A model generated the notes under the pieces. It saw only the letters and a program-made list of their open reading frames with translations, ran no database searches and had not been told where the DNA came from. From Brachypodium distachyon (lineage: Eukaryota > Streptophyta > Magnoliopsida > Poales > Poaceae): DNA of 64,000 bases. Positions 1-11,309 of this stretch are shown here, piece after piece. The stretch covers positions 29,402,914 through 29,466,913 of the forward strand of contig NC_016132.3 of assembly GCF_000005505.3 (NCBI RefSeq). Reading direction: 5' to 3'. The position numbers and the translations under genes are program-made. How positions within the stretch are numbered: the stretch's first letter is position 1; the number at the start of each line of letters is the position of its first letter.

Positions 1-28
1 ACTCTACAACAGAAGCTGAGTATATCGC
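1..28 (+). pseudogene. Copia RNase H fragment (5' piece, interrupted)
   Basis: Read from base 3, the frame gives STTEAEYIA, the conserved RNase H motif of Ty1/Copia polyproteins. It is cut at base 28 by the gypsy insertion and resumes at 6509. The rest of this Copia element (gag to RT and 5' LTR) must lie left of the window. Confidence 0.85.
24..28. repeat. Target-site duplication ATCGC (left copy)
   Basis: The 5-bp ATCGC at 24-28 recurs at 6504-6508, directly flanking the TG and CA ends of the gypsy element. It proves a single integration event into the Copia RNase H. Confidence 0.9.
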
Positions 29-985
29 TGTCGCACTAGTGGCACCCGGGGTACCACCGCTGCGCGACGCGTGGGCCCCGTCCCCGAGTTCCCGGGAAGG
101 TTTCATCTCGGGCAGCGGCTACGAGCAGTCCGGCAAGCTACCAGCCCGGAAGGGCTAGCGGGGTTTCGGGGAATATTCCTGCCTGGGCGCCGCCCGGGAA
201 GCCCCTTCCCGAGGAAGGTTCCCGGGTGCGTTGGGCCCGGGCGCTTCCAGGGGGGCGACTTGCCGGGACAAGGGGTTCCCGGGCGCATGCCCCCGCCTCA
301 AGCGTGGGGCCCAGTAGGCAGATGAACAGCGCCACGCGGGCGCATGGTGGGCGTGGGGTGCGCGGCCCCACCGGAGCAAGGAGTATGGCGCACGGCTCAT
401 TAAATGAGCCGACCGACGGGGCGTTACCCGTCCGATCAAGTGAACAGTGGCTGTCCAATCCTACTCTAGAGTTTTAGACCCCTAGCAACGGAGGTGGCGT
501 CCATGCGCGCCACCAGCTCAACAGGGGGGAGTTGTATGCTTCCCTGCTCGACACTTGTAGCCCATGCACCGTGGCATCTGTGGTATCCCCTTGAGTATAA
601 AAGGAGGACCCTCGCCAACGGTCAAAGGGTTCGATCAGCCCAAAGTTAGCCTCTAGCATTAGAAGAGAATAGTAAGGAGTACCTAGCCAAACGGAGAGAG
701 TACCCGGAAACTTACCCGGCAACCTGTAAACACTTGATTCACAACCAATATCAGCTCAGACAAGCAGGACGTAGGGTTTTACACCTCCGGGTGGCCCGAA
801 CCTGGGTAAAAACGTGCGTGTATCTGTTCTTTGATTAGCGCGCACTTTTAGTACATCATTTCGCCGGCCCCGCAGGGCCTCATCGGCCGAGCCGGCGATT
901 GCCGGGGCGAACCCCGACGCCCCTACCGAACCTAAAAGGGGGCCGTGACCACACGCCCCCCGTGTCGGAGCATTGTGCGACGACA
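29..985 (+). repeat. 5' LTR of Tat-like gypsy
   Basis: 957 bp, starting TGTCGCAC and ending GTGCGACGACA. It is nearly identical to 5547-6503. It holds a TATA box (GAGTATAAAAGG, about 593-604) that would start transcription in R. Differences from the 3' LTR are scattered substitutions. Confidence 0.92.
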
Positions 986-987
986 TC

Positions 988-1010
988 GGGCGCGCCAGGT
1001 AGGGGGCGCG
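988..1010 (+). other. Primer binding site of Tat-like gypsy
   Basis: Two bases after the LTR end comes GGGCGCGCCAGGTAGGGG. The intact relative has TGGCGCGCCAGGTAGGGG at the same place (minus strand, ending 54350), so the first base here is mutated. I cannot assign the tRNA with confidence. Confidence 0.6.
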
Positions 1011-1093
1011 GGAGAAGAGCATGCCGGTGGTCGCCGGCAGCATCGTTTGCATCGACGTTGGCCTCGCCTTCTTCGCCGACGAGAATAGTCACC

Positions 1094-3010
1094 ATGCCCC
1101 CCAAGCGGGCTGGTGATCCTCGTATAGACCCGCATGAAGCCCCAGCGGCGCACACGCGGTCACATGACATGCGACCCGAGTCGGCGGCTCAGGAGAACCC
1201 CGAGCCCTCGAGGGTGCAGCAAAAACAGCTGCCTCCCCCGCCTACTCGGCCGTCTGCCGACAATCGGCCGAGGGGACCGGCTGCCCCCAGTGCCGGGGCC
1301 AGTCGCACGAGCGCACACAGTGCCGCCCATGCCGGGCAACGGGTTGAGTCACGGGCCGAGGATGCTCCGCGACAGCGGCACTAGGAGCACACCGCGTCGC
1401 GGGCGACCCCCGGGGTGGTTCGCACCCTGCGCACCCGGAGGCGTCCGGGGCCAGAGCGGGAAGCAGCCGCTCGGGAAACCGGCTGCCCCCCGCACGAACC
1501 CCAGCGAAAGCAATCATCGCCGCGCACGGCATGGTGCGGTACGAACCGCAGCAAGGCACGCCGGCGTACGAGACGTGGGGCGAGGAGTTAGACGCGCTCC
1601 TCGCCCTGGCCGCCCAGCAGCCGCAAGGCGAGGGCGCCTCGGTAGGCTCCGGCCACGGGCAGAACCCGGAGCACGGGGATGCGCCACCCGCCTCGCAACA
1701 GGGGGAGAATCCTCCCCCTCCGCAGGGAGGCCAAGGAGACGGGGGCCCGGAGGGGTCCTCGAACTCGTCGCCCATCGTTCCGGGGGGCGATGCGCGCGAC
1801 ATCTTGAATGCCTGCCAGCAAGAGGATTTGCGCCGGTGCTTGGAGCGCCAGCGCAGGCGCGAGGTACAGCGCCGGCGCCCACAGGAGGAGGAAGACACTC
1901 CCATGGGCCCCGAGGACGGTTGCACCGCGTTCACACGTGAGTTGCGGCGGGTGACGTGGCCGCGTAAGTTCCGAGCGCCCGCGCTTGGTACGTACGACGG
2001 GACTGCCAACCCTAAGGATTTCCTCTTGACCTACACGTTGGGTATGCACGCCATCGGCGCTGACGACAAGGTCAGGGCCAACTAGTTCCCGATGGTCCTG
2101 AAAGGATCAGCGTGAACCTGGCTGCTCAACCTGCCCGCCAGGTCCATCGCCACTTGGGCGGACCTGCGCGAGCAGTTCGTGAGCGCGGCTATAAGCGCCC
2201 GAGAACCATGGCGGAGCTGCACACTATCGTGCAGAAGCCAGGAGAGACGTTGCAGGTCTTCGTCAACCGCTTCTCCAACCTCTCCTATTCCATCCCAGAG
2301 GCGGAGGCGGCTGCCATCATCAACACCTTCGCCATCAACGTCCGCGATCCCAAGATGCGCGAGAAGCTGAGCACGCACCGGATCCGGACGACGCAGGACC
2401 TGTAGCGCACAAATGCGCCATGGCCGAGGAAGGGCGCCTAGCGCCCGAGCTAGCAGCTAAGGATGTCGCGAGCCCTGGCGAGGGTTCGCAGAAGAAGGGC
2501 TGCCGCAAGCGCAGCGGTAAGCAAGTTCGTGCTGCGGACTCAGGGGTTTCTGCCGCGAGGCCTGCGAAGAAGGCCTCGCCGGGTGGCGGGTCCGGTGGCA
2601 AGTAGGGCGACGCGCCCCGCTGCCCCATCCATAGCAACTCCACCCACGACGCGCAGAACTGCCGCGTCTTTGAAGGGATCAAGCAGCGGCGGGAGCAGCG
2701 CCATGAAGAGCGACGCGCTGCCGGCGCCTGCTTCAACTGTGGTGACATCGGGCATCTCTCCCGAGATTGCCCGAATGACCCCAGAACGGGACCGAGGCCT
2801 GCCGCCAGCGGTGCCGGCAGGGACGAACCCCAAGGGGGACGCGGTCAGCCCCGCGCGGGGCGAGAACGTCGACCCCGGGGACGCGACAGGGCACGCGCTG
2901 AGGAGCAGCGCGAGTCCGACTGCACTGGTGGCGATGAGCCGGGCTTCCAGGAGCCTCACGGCATCGCCTGCATCCATGGGGGAGCTTATGCTCTCCCATC
3001 CCACGCCGCG
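1094..3010 (+). pseudogene. Gypsy Gag relic
   Basis: Gag starts at the ATG at 1094 (MPPKRAGDPRIDP), continues in another frame from 1531 (MVRYEPQQGTPAYETWGEEL), then 2112-2405 (EAEAAAIINTFAINVRDPKM) and 2420-2605. A CCHC zinc knuckle (CFNCGDIGHLSRDC) is readable around 2731-2772. Frames change several times and stops occur at about 1381, 2083 and 2403. The minus-strand copy at 52205-54244 has the same domains in longer frames. Gag would form the cytoplasmic virus-like particle; this copy is dead. Confidence 0.85.
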
Positions 3011-3814
3011 GTGAAGTGCCTCACTCGCGACGTGTGCGCACTGTTGCCGAATGCGGAGCCGCAACAGCCGGTGAGGTGGTCGCACATGCCGATCACCTTC
3101 AGCGTCGACGATCACCCAGCACGGCAGTTGGGTTCGGGGGTAATACCCTTCGTCGTCTCACCGATCATTAGCAATATGACGGTGACCAAGGTGCTGGTGG
3201 ACAACGGAGCAGGGCTTAACCTCCTGTCCGCTAGGCTGGTGGAAAAACTCCAGTTGCCGGTGGAGCAGCTGAAGCCCACCGACCCGTTCCGGGGGGTGAA
3301 CCCCGGGATCGTGTGCCCACTGGGACGCATCACGCTGCCGGTCACCTTCGGGACCCGGGAAGCGTTCAGGACCGAACACATAGTGTTCGACGTGGCGCAT
3401 ACCCCGTTGCCCTACAACAGGATCCTTGGTCGGCCAGCGCTGATCAAGTTCATGGCTGGCACGCATTGCGCCTATGGCGTGATGAAGATACTTTCTGTCT
3501 ATGGAGTCCTCTCCATCAGGTGCGACCTCAAGGACGCGGCCTGGTGCGTTGGCAAAGTCGTCCGGGCCGCTGCCACAGCTGACGCCGGCGACGAGTTCGC
3601 TGCCGGAGGCGACAGGTTGTCGGCCGATGCCCCGGCAACGAAGAAGGCACGCGCTACCCCGCAAGAGCTCGCCGGGGGAGGCGCAGGCTCGAGATCGCGC
3701 CCTGGCAAGGGGCAGAAGCTCCGGGAGGAGGCCGCCAAGGTGAAGAAGCTGCCCCTCCAAGCCGGCGACAAGGAACGCACCGTTACCGCCGGTGCGAACC
3801 TTACCGCCGAATAG
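3011..3814 (+). pseudogene. Gypsy aspartic protease region (open, 267 codons)
   Basis: This open frame contains VVSPIISNMTVTKVLVDNGA; the VDNGAG box is the protease active-site motif typical of this lineage (D-x-G). Downstream it carries NRILGRPALIKFMAGTHCAYG, the conserved ILGR part of retropepsin-like domains, then a charged linker to RT. The frame ends at a TAG at 3812. It is intact locally but lies in a non-functional polyprotein. Confidence 0.85.
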
Positions 3815-4990
3815 GAAAGCGCCATCATCACCTTCCTCCGGGATAACGCGGACGTGTTCCCTTGGGAACCGTCGGATCTTCCTGGAGTCCCTAGGGAGGT
3901 GATTGAGCATCGGCTCGCGGTGCGCCCGGACGCGCGCCCCGTCAAGCAGAAGGTCTGCCGGCAAGCACAAGAGCGTAAGGATTTCATCAAGCAAGAGGTG
4001 GACAAGCTCAAGGCTGCTGGGGCGATCAGGCGATCAGGAAAGTTCTGCTGGCTAACCCAGTAGTAGTGCCTAAAGCAGGGAATAAGTTTCGCATGTGTGT
4101 AGATTTTACGGATCTTAATCGTGCATGCCCCAAGGATCCCTTCCCCGTGAAGGATGTCCAGCACCTCAACAGCTGTGTTGCCGTGCTGGGACGTTTCATC
4201 TCCAGGATGGGCGAGCGTGCCCTGCCTTTCTTCAAGGTGATGAAGAAGAAGGGTCCCGTCGACTAGACTCCGGGAACGCAAACAGTACCTGAGGTCGCCG
4301 CCCGTCCTCGTCGCCCCCAAGCCGGGTGAGCCGCTGCTACTCTACCTAGCGGCAACTGAACAGGGGACCAGTTGAGGTTCTCTACTTTGACAGCGCGTTC
4401 AGCCTTCAAGGAGCAGGCGCTGGAGTCGTCATCGAGTGACCGACAGGGGACCAGTTGAGGTTCGCTGTCCAACTCGACTTCGCGAACTCCACCAACAACA
4501 CGGCGGAGTACGAGGGTTTGCTCGCCGGGTTGCGGGCGGCGGTCGCCCTCGACATCAAGCGCCAGGATGTTCGCGGGGATTCTCAGCTCGTGATCAACCA
4601 GGTGAACAAAGACTACGACTGCCCACAAATGGCATCGTACGTGGAGGAGGTCCGCAAGCTAGAACGTAAGTTGAAAGGTTTGCGTTTCGAGCACGTCAAG
4701 TGGAAGGATAACTTCGCTGCTGACGAGCTGGCCAAAATGGCAGCAGAGTGCCGGAAACCTTCGGCAGGGGTGTTCTGTCAGAAGCAAGCAGCTCCTTCAG
4801 TCGCCCCCCAGTCGGCTGCCGGGGATGCCCCTCCGGCAACCGAAGGAACCCCTGCAGCAGCAGGGGTCCATGCCGCTGACATAGCGGCATGCGTTGGCAA
4901 GGAGATCCCTCTCTGGGCGGAAGAGATCGCCCACTACTTGAAAGGAGGGGCTCTCTCGGGAGATGACGTCGCCGCGGAACGAGTAGCGTG
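3815..4990 (+). pseudogene. RT and RNase H relic with catalytic core deleted
   Basis: The N-terminal RT motif is present ([20 protein letters not shown] at 4073-4132) but the sequence then jumps from DPFP to VKDVQHLNSCVAVLGRFI. The whole palm region with the YMDD box seen in the minus-strand copy is missing. A second deletion near 4260-4370 removes the connection domain. The RNase H tail is kept at 4455-4991 (STNNTAEYEGLLAGLRAAVA and [18 protein letters not shown]). No polymerase activity is possible. Confidence 0.88.
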
Positions 4991-5000
4991 ACAAGCCAAG

Positions 5001-5520
5001 ATGTACAATGTGGTGGATGGGAACCTCTACCGCAGGCGTGCGAACGGTGTCAAGCTCATATGCGTGCCGCAGGATGAAGGGCGCGCACTGTTGGAGGAAA
5101 TACACCGAGGCACATGTTCACACCATGTGGCCTCCTGGGCTTTAGTCGGCAATGCGTTTCGGCACGGCTTCTACTGGCCCACGGCCCTGGCTGACGCGGA
5201 GCGGCTGGTGAGGACGTGCGAAGCGTGCCGGTTCCATTCGAAGAAGAGCAACCAGCCGGCGCAGGCCCTCCATGTCATCCCTTCCTCGTGGCCGTTCGCG
5301 GTCTGGGGGCTCGACATCGTCGGTAAGCTACCAAGGGCAGTTGGCGGTTACGAATATTTGTTCGTAGCCATCGACAAGTTCTCCAAGTGGGTGGAGGTGG
5401 AACCAGTGCGGAAGGTGACCACCCAGGCGGCCATCAAGTTTTTCAGAGGCATTGTGTGCCGGTTTAGTGTGCGGAGCGAGCCAACGCAGAGGTGCTGCGG
5501 GGGCTCATCCGGGAACAGGT
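5001..5520 (+). pseudogene. Integrase relic, truncated
   Basis: It encodes the zinc-binding HHCC region (EIHRGTCSHHVASW and CEACRFHSKKSN) and the first catalytic Asp in WGLDIVGKLPR, then FVAIDKFSKWVEVEPVRKV. After VCRFSV the sequence jumps to AERANAEVLRG-like sequence, read out of frame, so the second Asp (TDNGTQF) is deleted, and then to the polypurine-tract region at about 5510. Complete relatives are at 35411-36295 and 48199-49395. Confidence 0.88.
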
Positions 5521-5529
5521 GATGCCGGC

Positions 5530-5546
5530 CCACGCCCGGGGGCTAC
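5530..5546 (+). other. Polypurine tract region of Tat-like gypsy
   Basis: CACGCCCGGGGGCTAC immediately precedes the 3' LTR. The same motif lies (reversed) beside the LTRs ending at 30498 and 42620, so it is the conserved plus-strand priming site of the family. Confidence 0.6.
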
Positions 5547-6503
5547 TGTCGCACCAGTGGCACCCGGGGTACCACCGCTGCGCGACGCGTGGGCCCCGTC
5601 CCCGAGTTCCCGGGAATGTTTCATCCCGGGCAGCGGCTATGAGCAGTCCGGCAAGCTACCAGCCCGGAAGGGCTAGCGGGGTTTCGGGAAATATTCCCGC
5701 CTGGGCGCCTCCTGGGAAGCCGCTTCCCGAGGGAGGTTCCCGGGTGCGTTGGGCCCGGGCGCTTCCCGGGGCGCGACTTGCCGGGACAAGGGGTTCCCGG
5801 ACGCATGCCCCCGCCTCAAGCGTGGGGCCCAGTAGACAGATCAACAGCGCCACGCGGGCGCGTGGCGGGCGTGGGGTGCGCGGCCCCACCGGGGCAAGGA
5901 GTAAGGCGCACGGCTCATTAAATGAGCCGACCGACGGGGGATTACCCGTCCGATCAAGTGAACGGTGGCTGTCCAATCCTACTCTAGGGTTTTAGACCCC
6001 TAGCAACGGAGGTGGCGTCCATGCGCGCCACCAGCTCACCAGGGGGGAGTTGTATGCTTCCCCGCTCGACACTTGTAGCCCATGCACCGTGGCATATGTG
6101 ACATCCCCTTGAGTATAAAAGGAGGACCCTCGCCAACGGTCAAAGGGTTCGATCAGCCCAAAGTTAGCCTCTAGCATTAGCAGAGAATAGTAAGGAGTAC
6201 CTAGCCAAAGGGAGAGAGTAACCGGAAACTTACCCGGCAACCTGTAAACACTTGATTCACAACCAATATCAGCTCAGACAAGCAGGACGTAGGGTTTTAC
6301 ACCTCCGGGTGGCCCGAACCTGGGTAAAAACGTGCGTGTATCTATTCTTTGATTAGTGCACACTTTTAGTACATCATTTCGCCGGCCCCACAGGGCCTCA
6401 TCGGCCGAGCCGGTGATCGCCAGGGCGAACCCCGACGCCCCTACCGAACCTAAAAGGGGGCCGTGACCGCACGACCCCGGTGTCGGAGCACCGTGCGACG
6501 ACA
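5547..6503 (+). repeat. 3' LTR of Tat-like gypsy
   Basis: 957 bp, TGTCGCAC to GTGCGACGACA, matching 29-985 along its length. TATA box at about 6111-6122. Followed by TSD ATCGC (6504-6508). Confidence 0.92.
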
Positions 6504-6833
6504 ATCGCGGCTTCGGAAGCCGCGAAAGAAGGCGTTTGGATCAGAAAGTTTGTTTTTGAGCTTGGAGTGGTTTAGGGGGCTTCCAATCCCATGGACCTCT
6601 ACTGTGACAACAGTGGTGCTATCGCACAAGCCAAAGAACCACCGCATCACTAAAAATCCAAACACATACTCATGCGTTACCTTCTCATACGGGAATTCGT
6701 GGAGAGAGGTGACGTTAAGATATGCAAGGTACAAACGGATCTCAATGTTGCCGATCCATTGACAAAGCCTCTCCCGCAGCCAAAGCATGAGGCGCACACA
6801 CGAGCCATGGGTATGCGATACTTGGATGATTGA
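6504..6833 (+). pseudogene. Copia RNase H, 3' piece, stop at 6833
   Basis: It continues the frame broken at base 28: AASEAAKEGVWIRKF, then MDLYCDNSGAIAQAKEP, KICKVQTDLNVADPLTKPLP and GMRYLDD before TGA at 6831-6833. These are the conserved end motifs of Copia pol (DNxGAI, HIxxRYHxIRE, ADPLTKPL). In-frame stops (in the ELGVV region and at a CAA-to-TAA-like change before KSKHI) show it was decaying. Confidence 0.9.
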
Positions 6834-6841
6834 CTCTAGTG

Positions 6842-6853
6842 TAAGTGGAAGAC
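6842..6853 (+). other. Polypurine tract of Copia element
   Basis: AAGTGGAAGAC directly precedes the TGTTGG start of the LTR at 6854. Confidence 0.6.
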
Positions 6854-7486
6854 TGTTGGAGATATGCCCTAGAGGCAATCATGTGATGATGTTATTTCCT
6901 ATGTATTCATGAGTTATTGTTATTGTCCTTGAACATCATCACTGATATGTATCAATAAATACGTGATTTGTTTGTGAGACTACTATTGTGTGATGTTGTT
7001 CTAATGGTCCCTGGTCACTGAGGTTATGCGGACACATAACCTAGACTAGAAATGTGAATCATTATGATGCCTATGTTTCACAAGTCATAGGGCAAGGTGT
7101 TGCCGACTGATAGCATGGACTCGACAATGATATTGTAGATTCGGACAGACCCGCACTGAGACACAACGAGATGATTATCATTTGTTAGTCTCAAGTACGA
7201 TGTATATGCCACTCCTAGACCTGAGGTCATCGCATGAGTTTGGGATGTGAATCAACCTACTTAGGGGTTGCCAAACGCTACTCCGTAACTGGGTGGTTAT
7301 AAAGGTAGCTTTCGTGTTTGCTGAGAAGTATGCTGCGAGTCATGGTTGATCAAGATGGGACTTGCCCCTCCTATTCGGAGAGATATCTCTGGGCCCTCTC
7401 GAGTGATCAGATTCGGAAAGCATGGCCATGCGACTTGGGTAAAGTGCTAACCCGTTCGGGAATCTGTATCACAGGAACGAGAAGAG
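6854..7486 (+). repeat. Copia 3' LTR, truncated by insertion at 7487
   Basis: It starts TGTTGGAGATATGCCCTAGA, matching the LTR at 31158 base for base over long stretches. It resembles BARE/Angela-type LTRs of Triticeae. The homologous LTR at 31158-33530 continues for about 700 bp past the point where this one stops, so the gypsy at 7487 cut it. The remaining LTR end is not found elsewhere in the window. Confidence 0.88.
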
Positions 7487-9870
7487 TGTAACATCCCAAA
7501 ATATCAAACTCTTACATATGCATTGCATTCATGAACATCATGCCACTTTTGCATATTTGAATTCAAATTTGAATCTCAAAAGGCTTTGAAAAAGTTTTAT
7601 TTCAATTTAAAACCCTAGCATTTCACCCATTTGAACTTTGGATCTTTAAACCAATAGGGTTTATCTATAAATGGGGTTTATTGCATAAATGAGCTACCCT
7701 TTAATTTTTGGTATTTAATTTGGATTTGAAAAACTATATTTTTTCAAATGGTTACATTGCCCTAAAAGGCATTTATAGGGAAAAATTGATTTTAGCTATT
7801 TTATTTTGGAGGGAACTTTGTCCCAAAAGTTGAATCATGATAAAACATGATTTTACAAATTTTCTGGAATTTATTTGGACCACTTTGGAGTTCAAAATCA
7901 AAAGTTAGAAGGGAATTACAGTAAAAGAAAAAGAGAAAAGGCTAAAAGGAAAAAAAAAAGGAGAAACGGACCGGCCCGGCCGAATTGGGCCGAACCAGCC
8001 CATTCCCCCACGCGCGCCAGAGCCAGCCCAGCCAGCCCAGCAGCGCCCGCGCCCGTCGCTGACAGGTGGGGCCCACCTGTCAGGCTTCGTCCCGGATGGA
8101 AAGCGGCGTCACGCCGCCGAATCCGCGCCGGACTCGCCGCGCCGCCATCTCCGGAATCCGCTGATTCCGTGCTTCCCGAAGTTGTCCGAGCACACCCCTA
8201 TAAAGCCCAGCCTCCCCTCTCTCTTTCCCCTCTGTTTGCCCTCATTCTCACGCGCCCACGTCGCCGGATTTACTCGCCGGAGCAAGGAACCCCACCGCCG
8301 CCATTTCGCTTCGGGTCGACATCGCTGGTGAGCCTCCCCGCCCGAGACCTAAAATTTCTGGACCGCCTCGACATTGCGCCCGTTTCGACGCGCACAGATT
8401 CGTCCTTGGTGCACTCTAACAGCCGGAGCAGCGCCGCCCGACCTCGCCGGAGCCCGCGCCCACGCCGCCGAAGCCGCCGTCGTCCTAGGCGACAGCCCGG
8501 CCCTCGTCTCGCCGCACCGACCGCTTCATGGGATTCGTCTCGTCGCGCCGCGCACGCTCGTCTCCTCCCCGACGACCGAAGACCCCCGGAACCTCATCCG
8601 TCGCCCCGCCCGCACCGCGCCGCTGCCGGAAACCTAATTTCCCCGGAGGTGAGCCCGAACACCCTCAGCCGTCCGATCTTGGCCAACGGCCAAGATTAGA
8701 ACCCCTTAAGCCCTTTAAAACGAACCGGTCCCGTCCAATCAGAGGACGACACGTGGCACTTTAATAGAAAAAGGAAAATGTAATTTTAATTCCCGGAATA
8801 ATTAAAATGGCACTTTTCCAAAAAAGCCCCCGAAACTTCAAACGTTCATATCTTTTAAACCGTTTGGCCAAATTTGAGGATCCGCAGCTTTCTGGAATCC
8901 TTAGGACTTGTAGAATCTTTTGGCACTGTCCAATTTCAAATTTGAATAGTTTGGCCACAGTAAAATTACAGAATAGGGTTTAATGCCATTTAATTCATAA
9001 CTAATTAACTAGAAATGCTTTTTAATTGAAACCAGTGCCCAAATTTTTTTTTTATTGTCCTCTGTCCATTGGGACAGAGAAATAAATATTTTGAATTAAA
9101 TTAATTGGCTGATGCCAATAAAACCTTGTATTAGGGTTTAATCCCTAGTATTTGCATTATGTTTTTAAACCTAATGCAATAATTTTAATTGCTAATACTT
9201 TGGACCAGATTTATGATCTGGTTGATCACCCAAATAAAATAAACCAAATCATGTCACATGCTTGCATTGCATCATAGCATACCTTCTTTTGTCGTGATGT
9301 GAATTGCTTGTTTGAATACCAACTGCTATCAAGGCAAGTTCACTTTGACCATTATCCTATTATTTTATTATGCACTAGTTTTTATTAGTTGCATTGTTAG
9401 GATTATTATTGTATCTATGCTAGCTATGATCCATCCTAGTAGTATAGGATACCCTTGCCATGTACTTACCACCAATTGCCATCGTAGTAGTAAAATGTTA
9501 TGCTATGATAATATACGAGGGTGGTATTATTACAATGTGATGTTATTGAATTAAAGTATGGTTTTCCTAGTGTATGGCAAAACAAGTAATTCCATGAACC
9601 ATCCTCGGTGGGCTGCTTTGAGTATTTGAGATGTATGCGACGTTAGGTCCATTTCTATGGGTCTATTTCTATGAGTCGTCTCGCCATTTCTATGGGAGCG
9701 CCTGCGTCGCAAATGTGGGATGCCACCCGGGGTAACCAGAGACTGGACTAGTTTCATGTTTAGTAGCTTCAAGTACAACCACATGCTAATATGGGCTCTG
9801 GCTTGATGGAGTAAGACATATGATCCTGGATCCGAGGGATTGTGCAGATGTAGCCGTGTAGGTGGAAACG

Positions 9871-10879
9871 TGATATGGACATGCTAACCATGGATACGAC
9901 CATTAGAACTCTAATTGTTGGTGTCTCTAATAATTATAATCAGGTGAATTCAATTACAAAATGTTTTCAATATGTTACTTGCAAAGAGGCGGAGCTACTA
10001 TCTTGTGTAATCTTATTATGTAGGCATCTTATTGAACTTTACAAGTCCAAAGTGAAGATGAAGTGTTATAGCCTGCAAAGGGAGATTCAAAGTGAAGCCT
10101 ATCAAGTCTACTTTCCAACAAATCAAACGGCACATGATTCGGAGCTTGCTAGAGAAAGATATCACGAATTAAAGTTGAATCCGATTCGGGTCCGAGCTGT
10201 CAGGAGACCCGAATTTGTTTTAATCACCCAGGCCGCATCCGGAGTCAAAATCAAGCAAACAAGTACTTGTTGGAAAGGTAATTACAGGACCTTTCCAACA
10301 GATCTGGCCCCATCAAGAGATTCGACTCATGCTGACCGTAGCGGACAAAACAAGCTGACGGATCTGTTTTTCTATTTCCTAAAGAGTTGTAGTTTGTAAG
10401 GAAAGTTAGAGATAGAGTTGGATTTCGGACTCCTCATTCAAGGTGGACGAAAATATCTCTCCCTCCTCCTTTATATACCCCATGAGCCCCCCTAAGGAGC
10501 CTTGGGTTTTGTTTAGTTAAAAGTTAGCCATCGCTACTACTTCGTGTAATCGCGTGTGTCGGTTAGACCACCTGTTTTACCGCTTTCGGAACCCCAACTT
10601 ATCGTCTCGTTGAGACATTGGTTTGATATAGTATATTCGCAATTTTAGATTGCATCCGCTATTTATCTTGTTCTTGCTTGTTCTTCGATTGCTTGCAGGA
10701 ACAAAGACCTTCGTGGTCAGGTTGATCGTGCCCCCGCGTGATCAATAACCCTCTGGAGTTGGTGTATCGATTGCTAAGGCGCTGCCTCTTAGGCCGTAGT
10801 CGGATCGTCAACGTCACCTCCTACCCAAATCGAGAGTTATCAATCTCATCGAAAGATCGGGCCACCCCGACCCACATCA
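9871..10879 (+). repeat. 5' LTR of gag-only element copy 1
   Basis: TGATATGGACATGC to CCCACATCA. It contains the TATA box TTTATATACCCC (about 10471) and, in U3, a frame of 174 codons that is the same one that continues gag in the 3' LTR. Confidence 0.92.
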
Positions 10880-10881
10880 CG

Positions 10882-10893
10882 TGGTATCAGAGC
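10882..10893 (+). other. Primer binding site (Met-tRNA type)
   Basis: TGGTATCAGAGC begins two bases after the LTR. It is complementary to the 3' end of plant initiator Met-tRNA. The same site follows the LTRs ending at 15851, 32365, 33530, 41278 and 55766. Confidence 0.9.
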
Positions 10894-11237
10894 TTAAGGT
10901 TGCTCGGTGAGATTTTTCCAGTTTATCCGTAGTTTAGATCTGTTTTTACCTATCGTCCAGAAAAAGCCAAACAAAAATTAGAATTAGTTACCTTGTCCTA
11001 GAACCAATCTGAGCCTTGCAATTTTCACATTAGTATTTGCATTGTTGAATCTTTGCTGCATTAATGGTGTCGAGTTGCTGGATTAGATTGGATCGTTTTT
11101 CAGATTTTTTCTACTAGATCGAACTTGCTTTTGGTTTTCTTGTTCTTCGTGTGACGCAGGTTTCCTTCATCAATATTCCGCCGCCAAACTTCCTGCCACA
11201 CCACCGCCATAATCTTCCGCCGCCACCACATCTTCCA

Positions 11238-11309
11238 CCGAGTCGCTCTTCCAGTCCTACACCGAGTCCTTCTTCCAGTCCTACACCGAGTCCCTCTTCG
11301 AGTCCTACA
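11238..11309 (+). repeat. 24-bp tandem repeat, 3 units, leader of copy 1
   Basis: Units at 11238, 11262 and 11286 follow the pattern CCGAGTCCCTCTTCGAGTCC plus TACA. The second element has eight units at the same place (56125-56316). Confidence 0.9.

Larger units (their letters stand above)
29..6503 (+). mobile_element. Tat-lineage-like Ty3/gypsy, internally deleted derivative
   Basis: A complete insertion with 957-bp LTRs on both sides, TG...CA ends and a perfect 5-bp TSD. The internal part (986-5546) is only about 4.6 kb. It carries recognisable Gag, protease, RT, RNase H and integrase pieces in the usual gypsy order, but with several internal deletions and stops. The full-size relative on the minus strand (41598-60741) carries, after pol, a long antisense ORF region that this copy has lost entirely. 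The RNase H of the form YFDGAF..GAGAGVV..STNN.AEYEGL, clearest in the minus-strand relative, points to the Tat lineage. It cannot encode its own mobility; if it moved in this form it was mobilised in trans. Confidence 0.9.

Noticed and set aside
7875..8699. 274-codon open frame, Arg/Pro/Ser-rich
   Set aside because: It lies in the GC-rich middle of a gypsy LTR, contains the LTR TATA region and shows no domain or conserved block.
10882..10893. tRNA-like motif TGGTATCAGAGC at many places
   Set aside because: These are primer binding sites next to LTR ends, not tRNA genes; no cloverleaf surrounds them.
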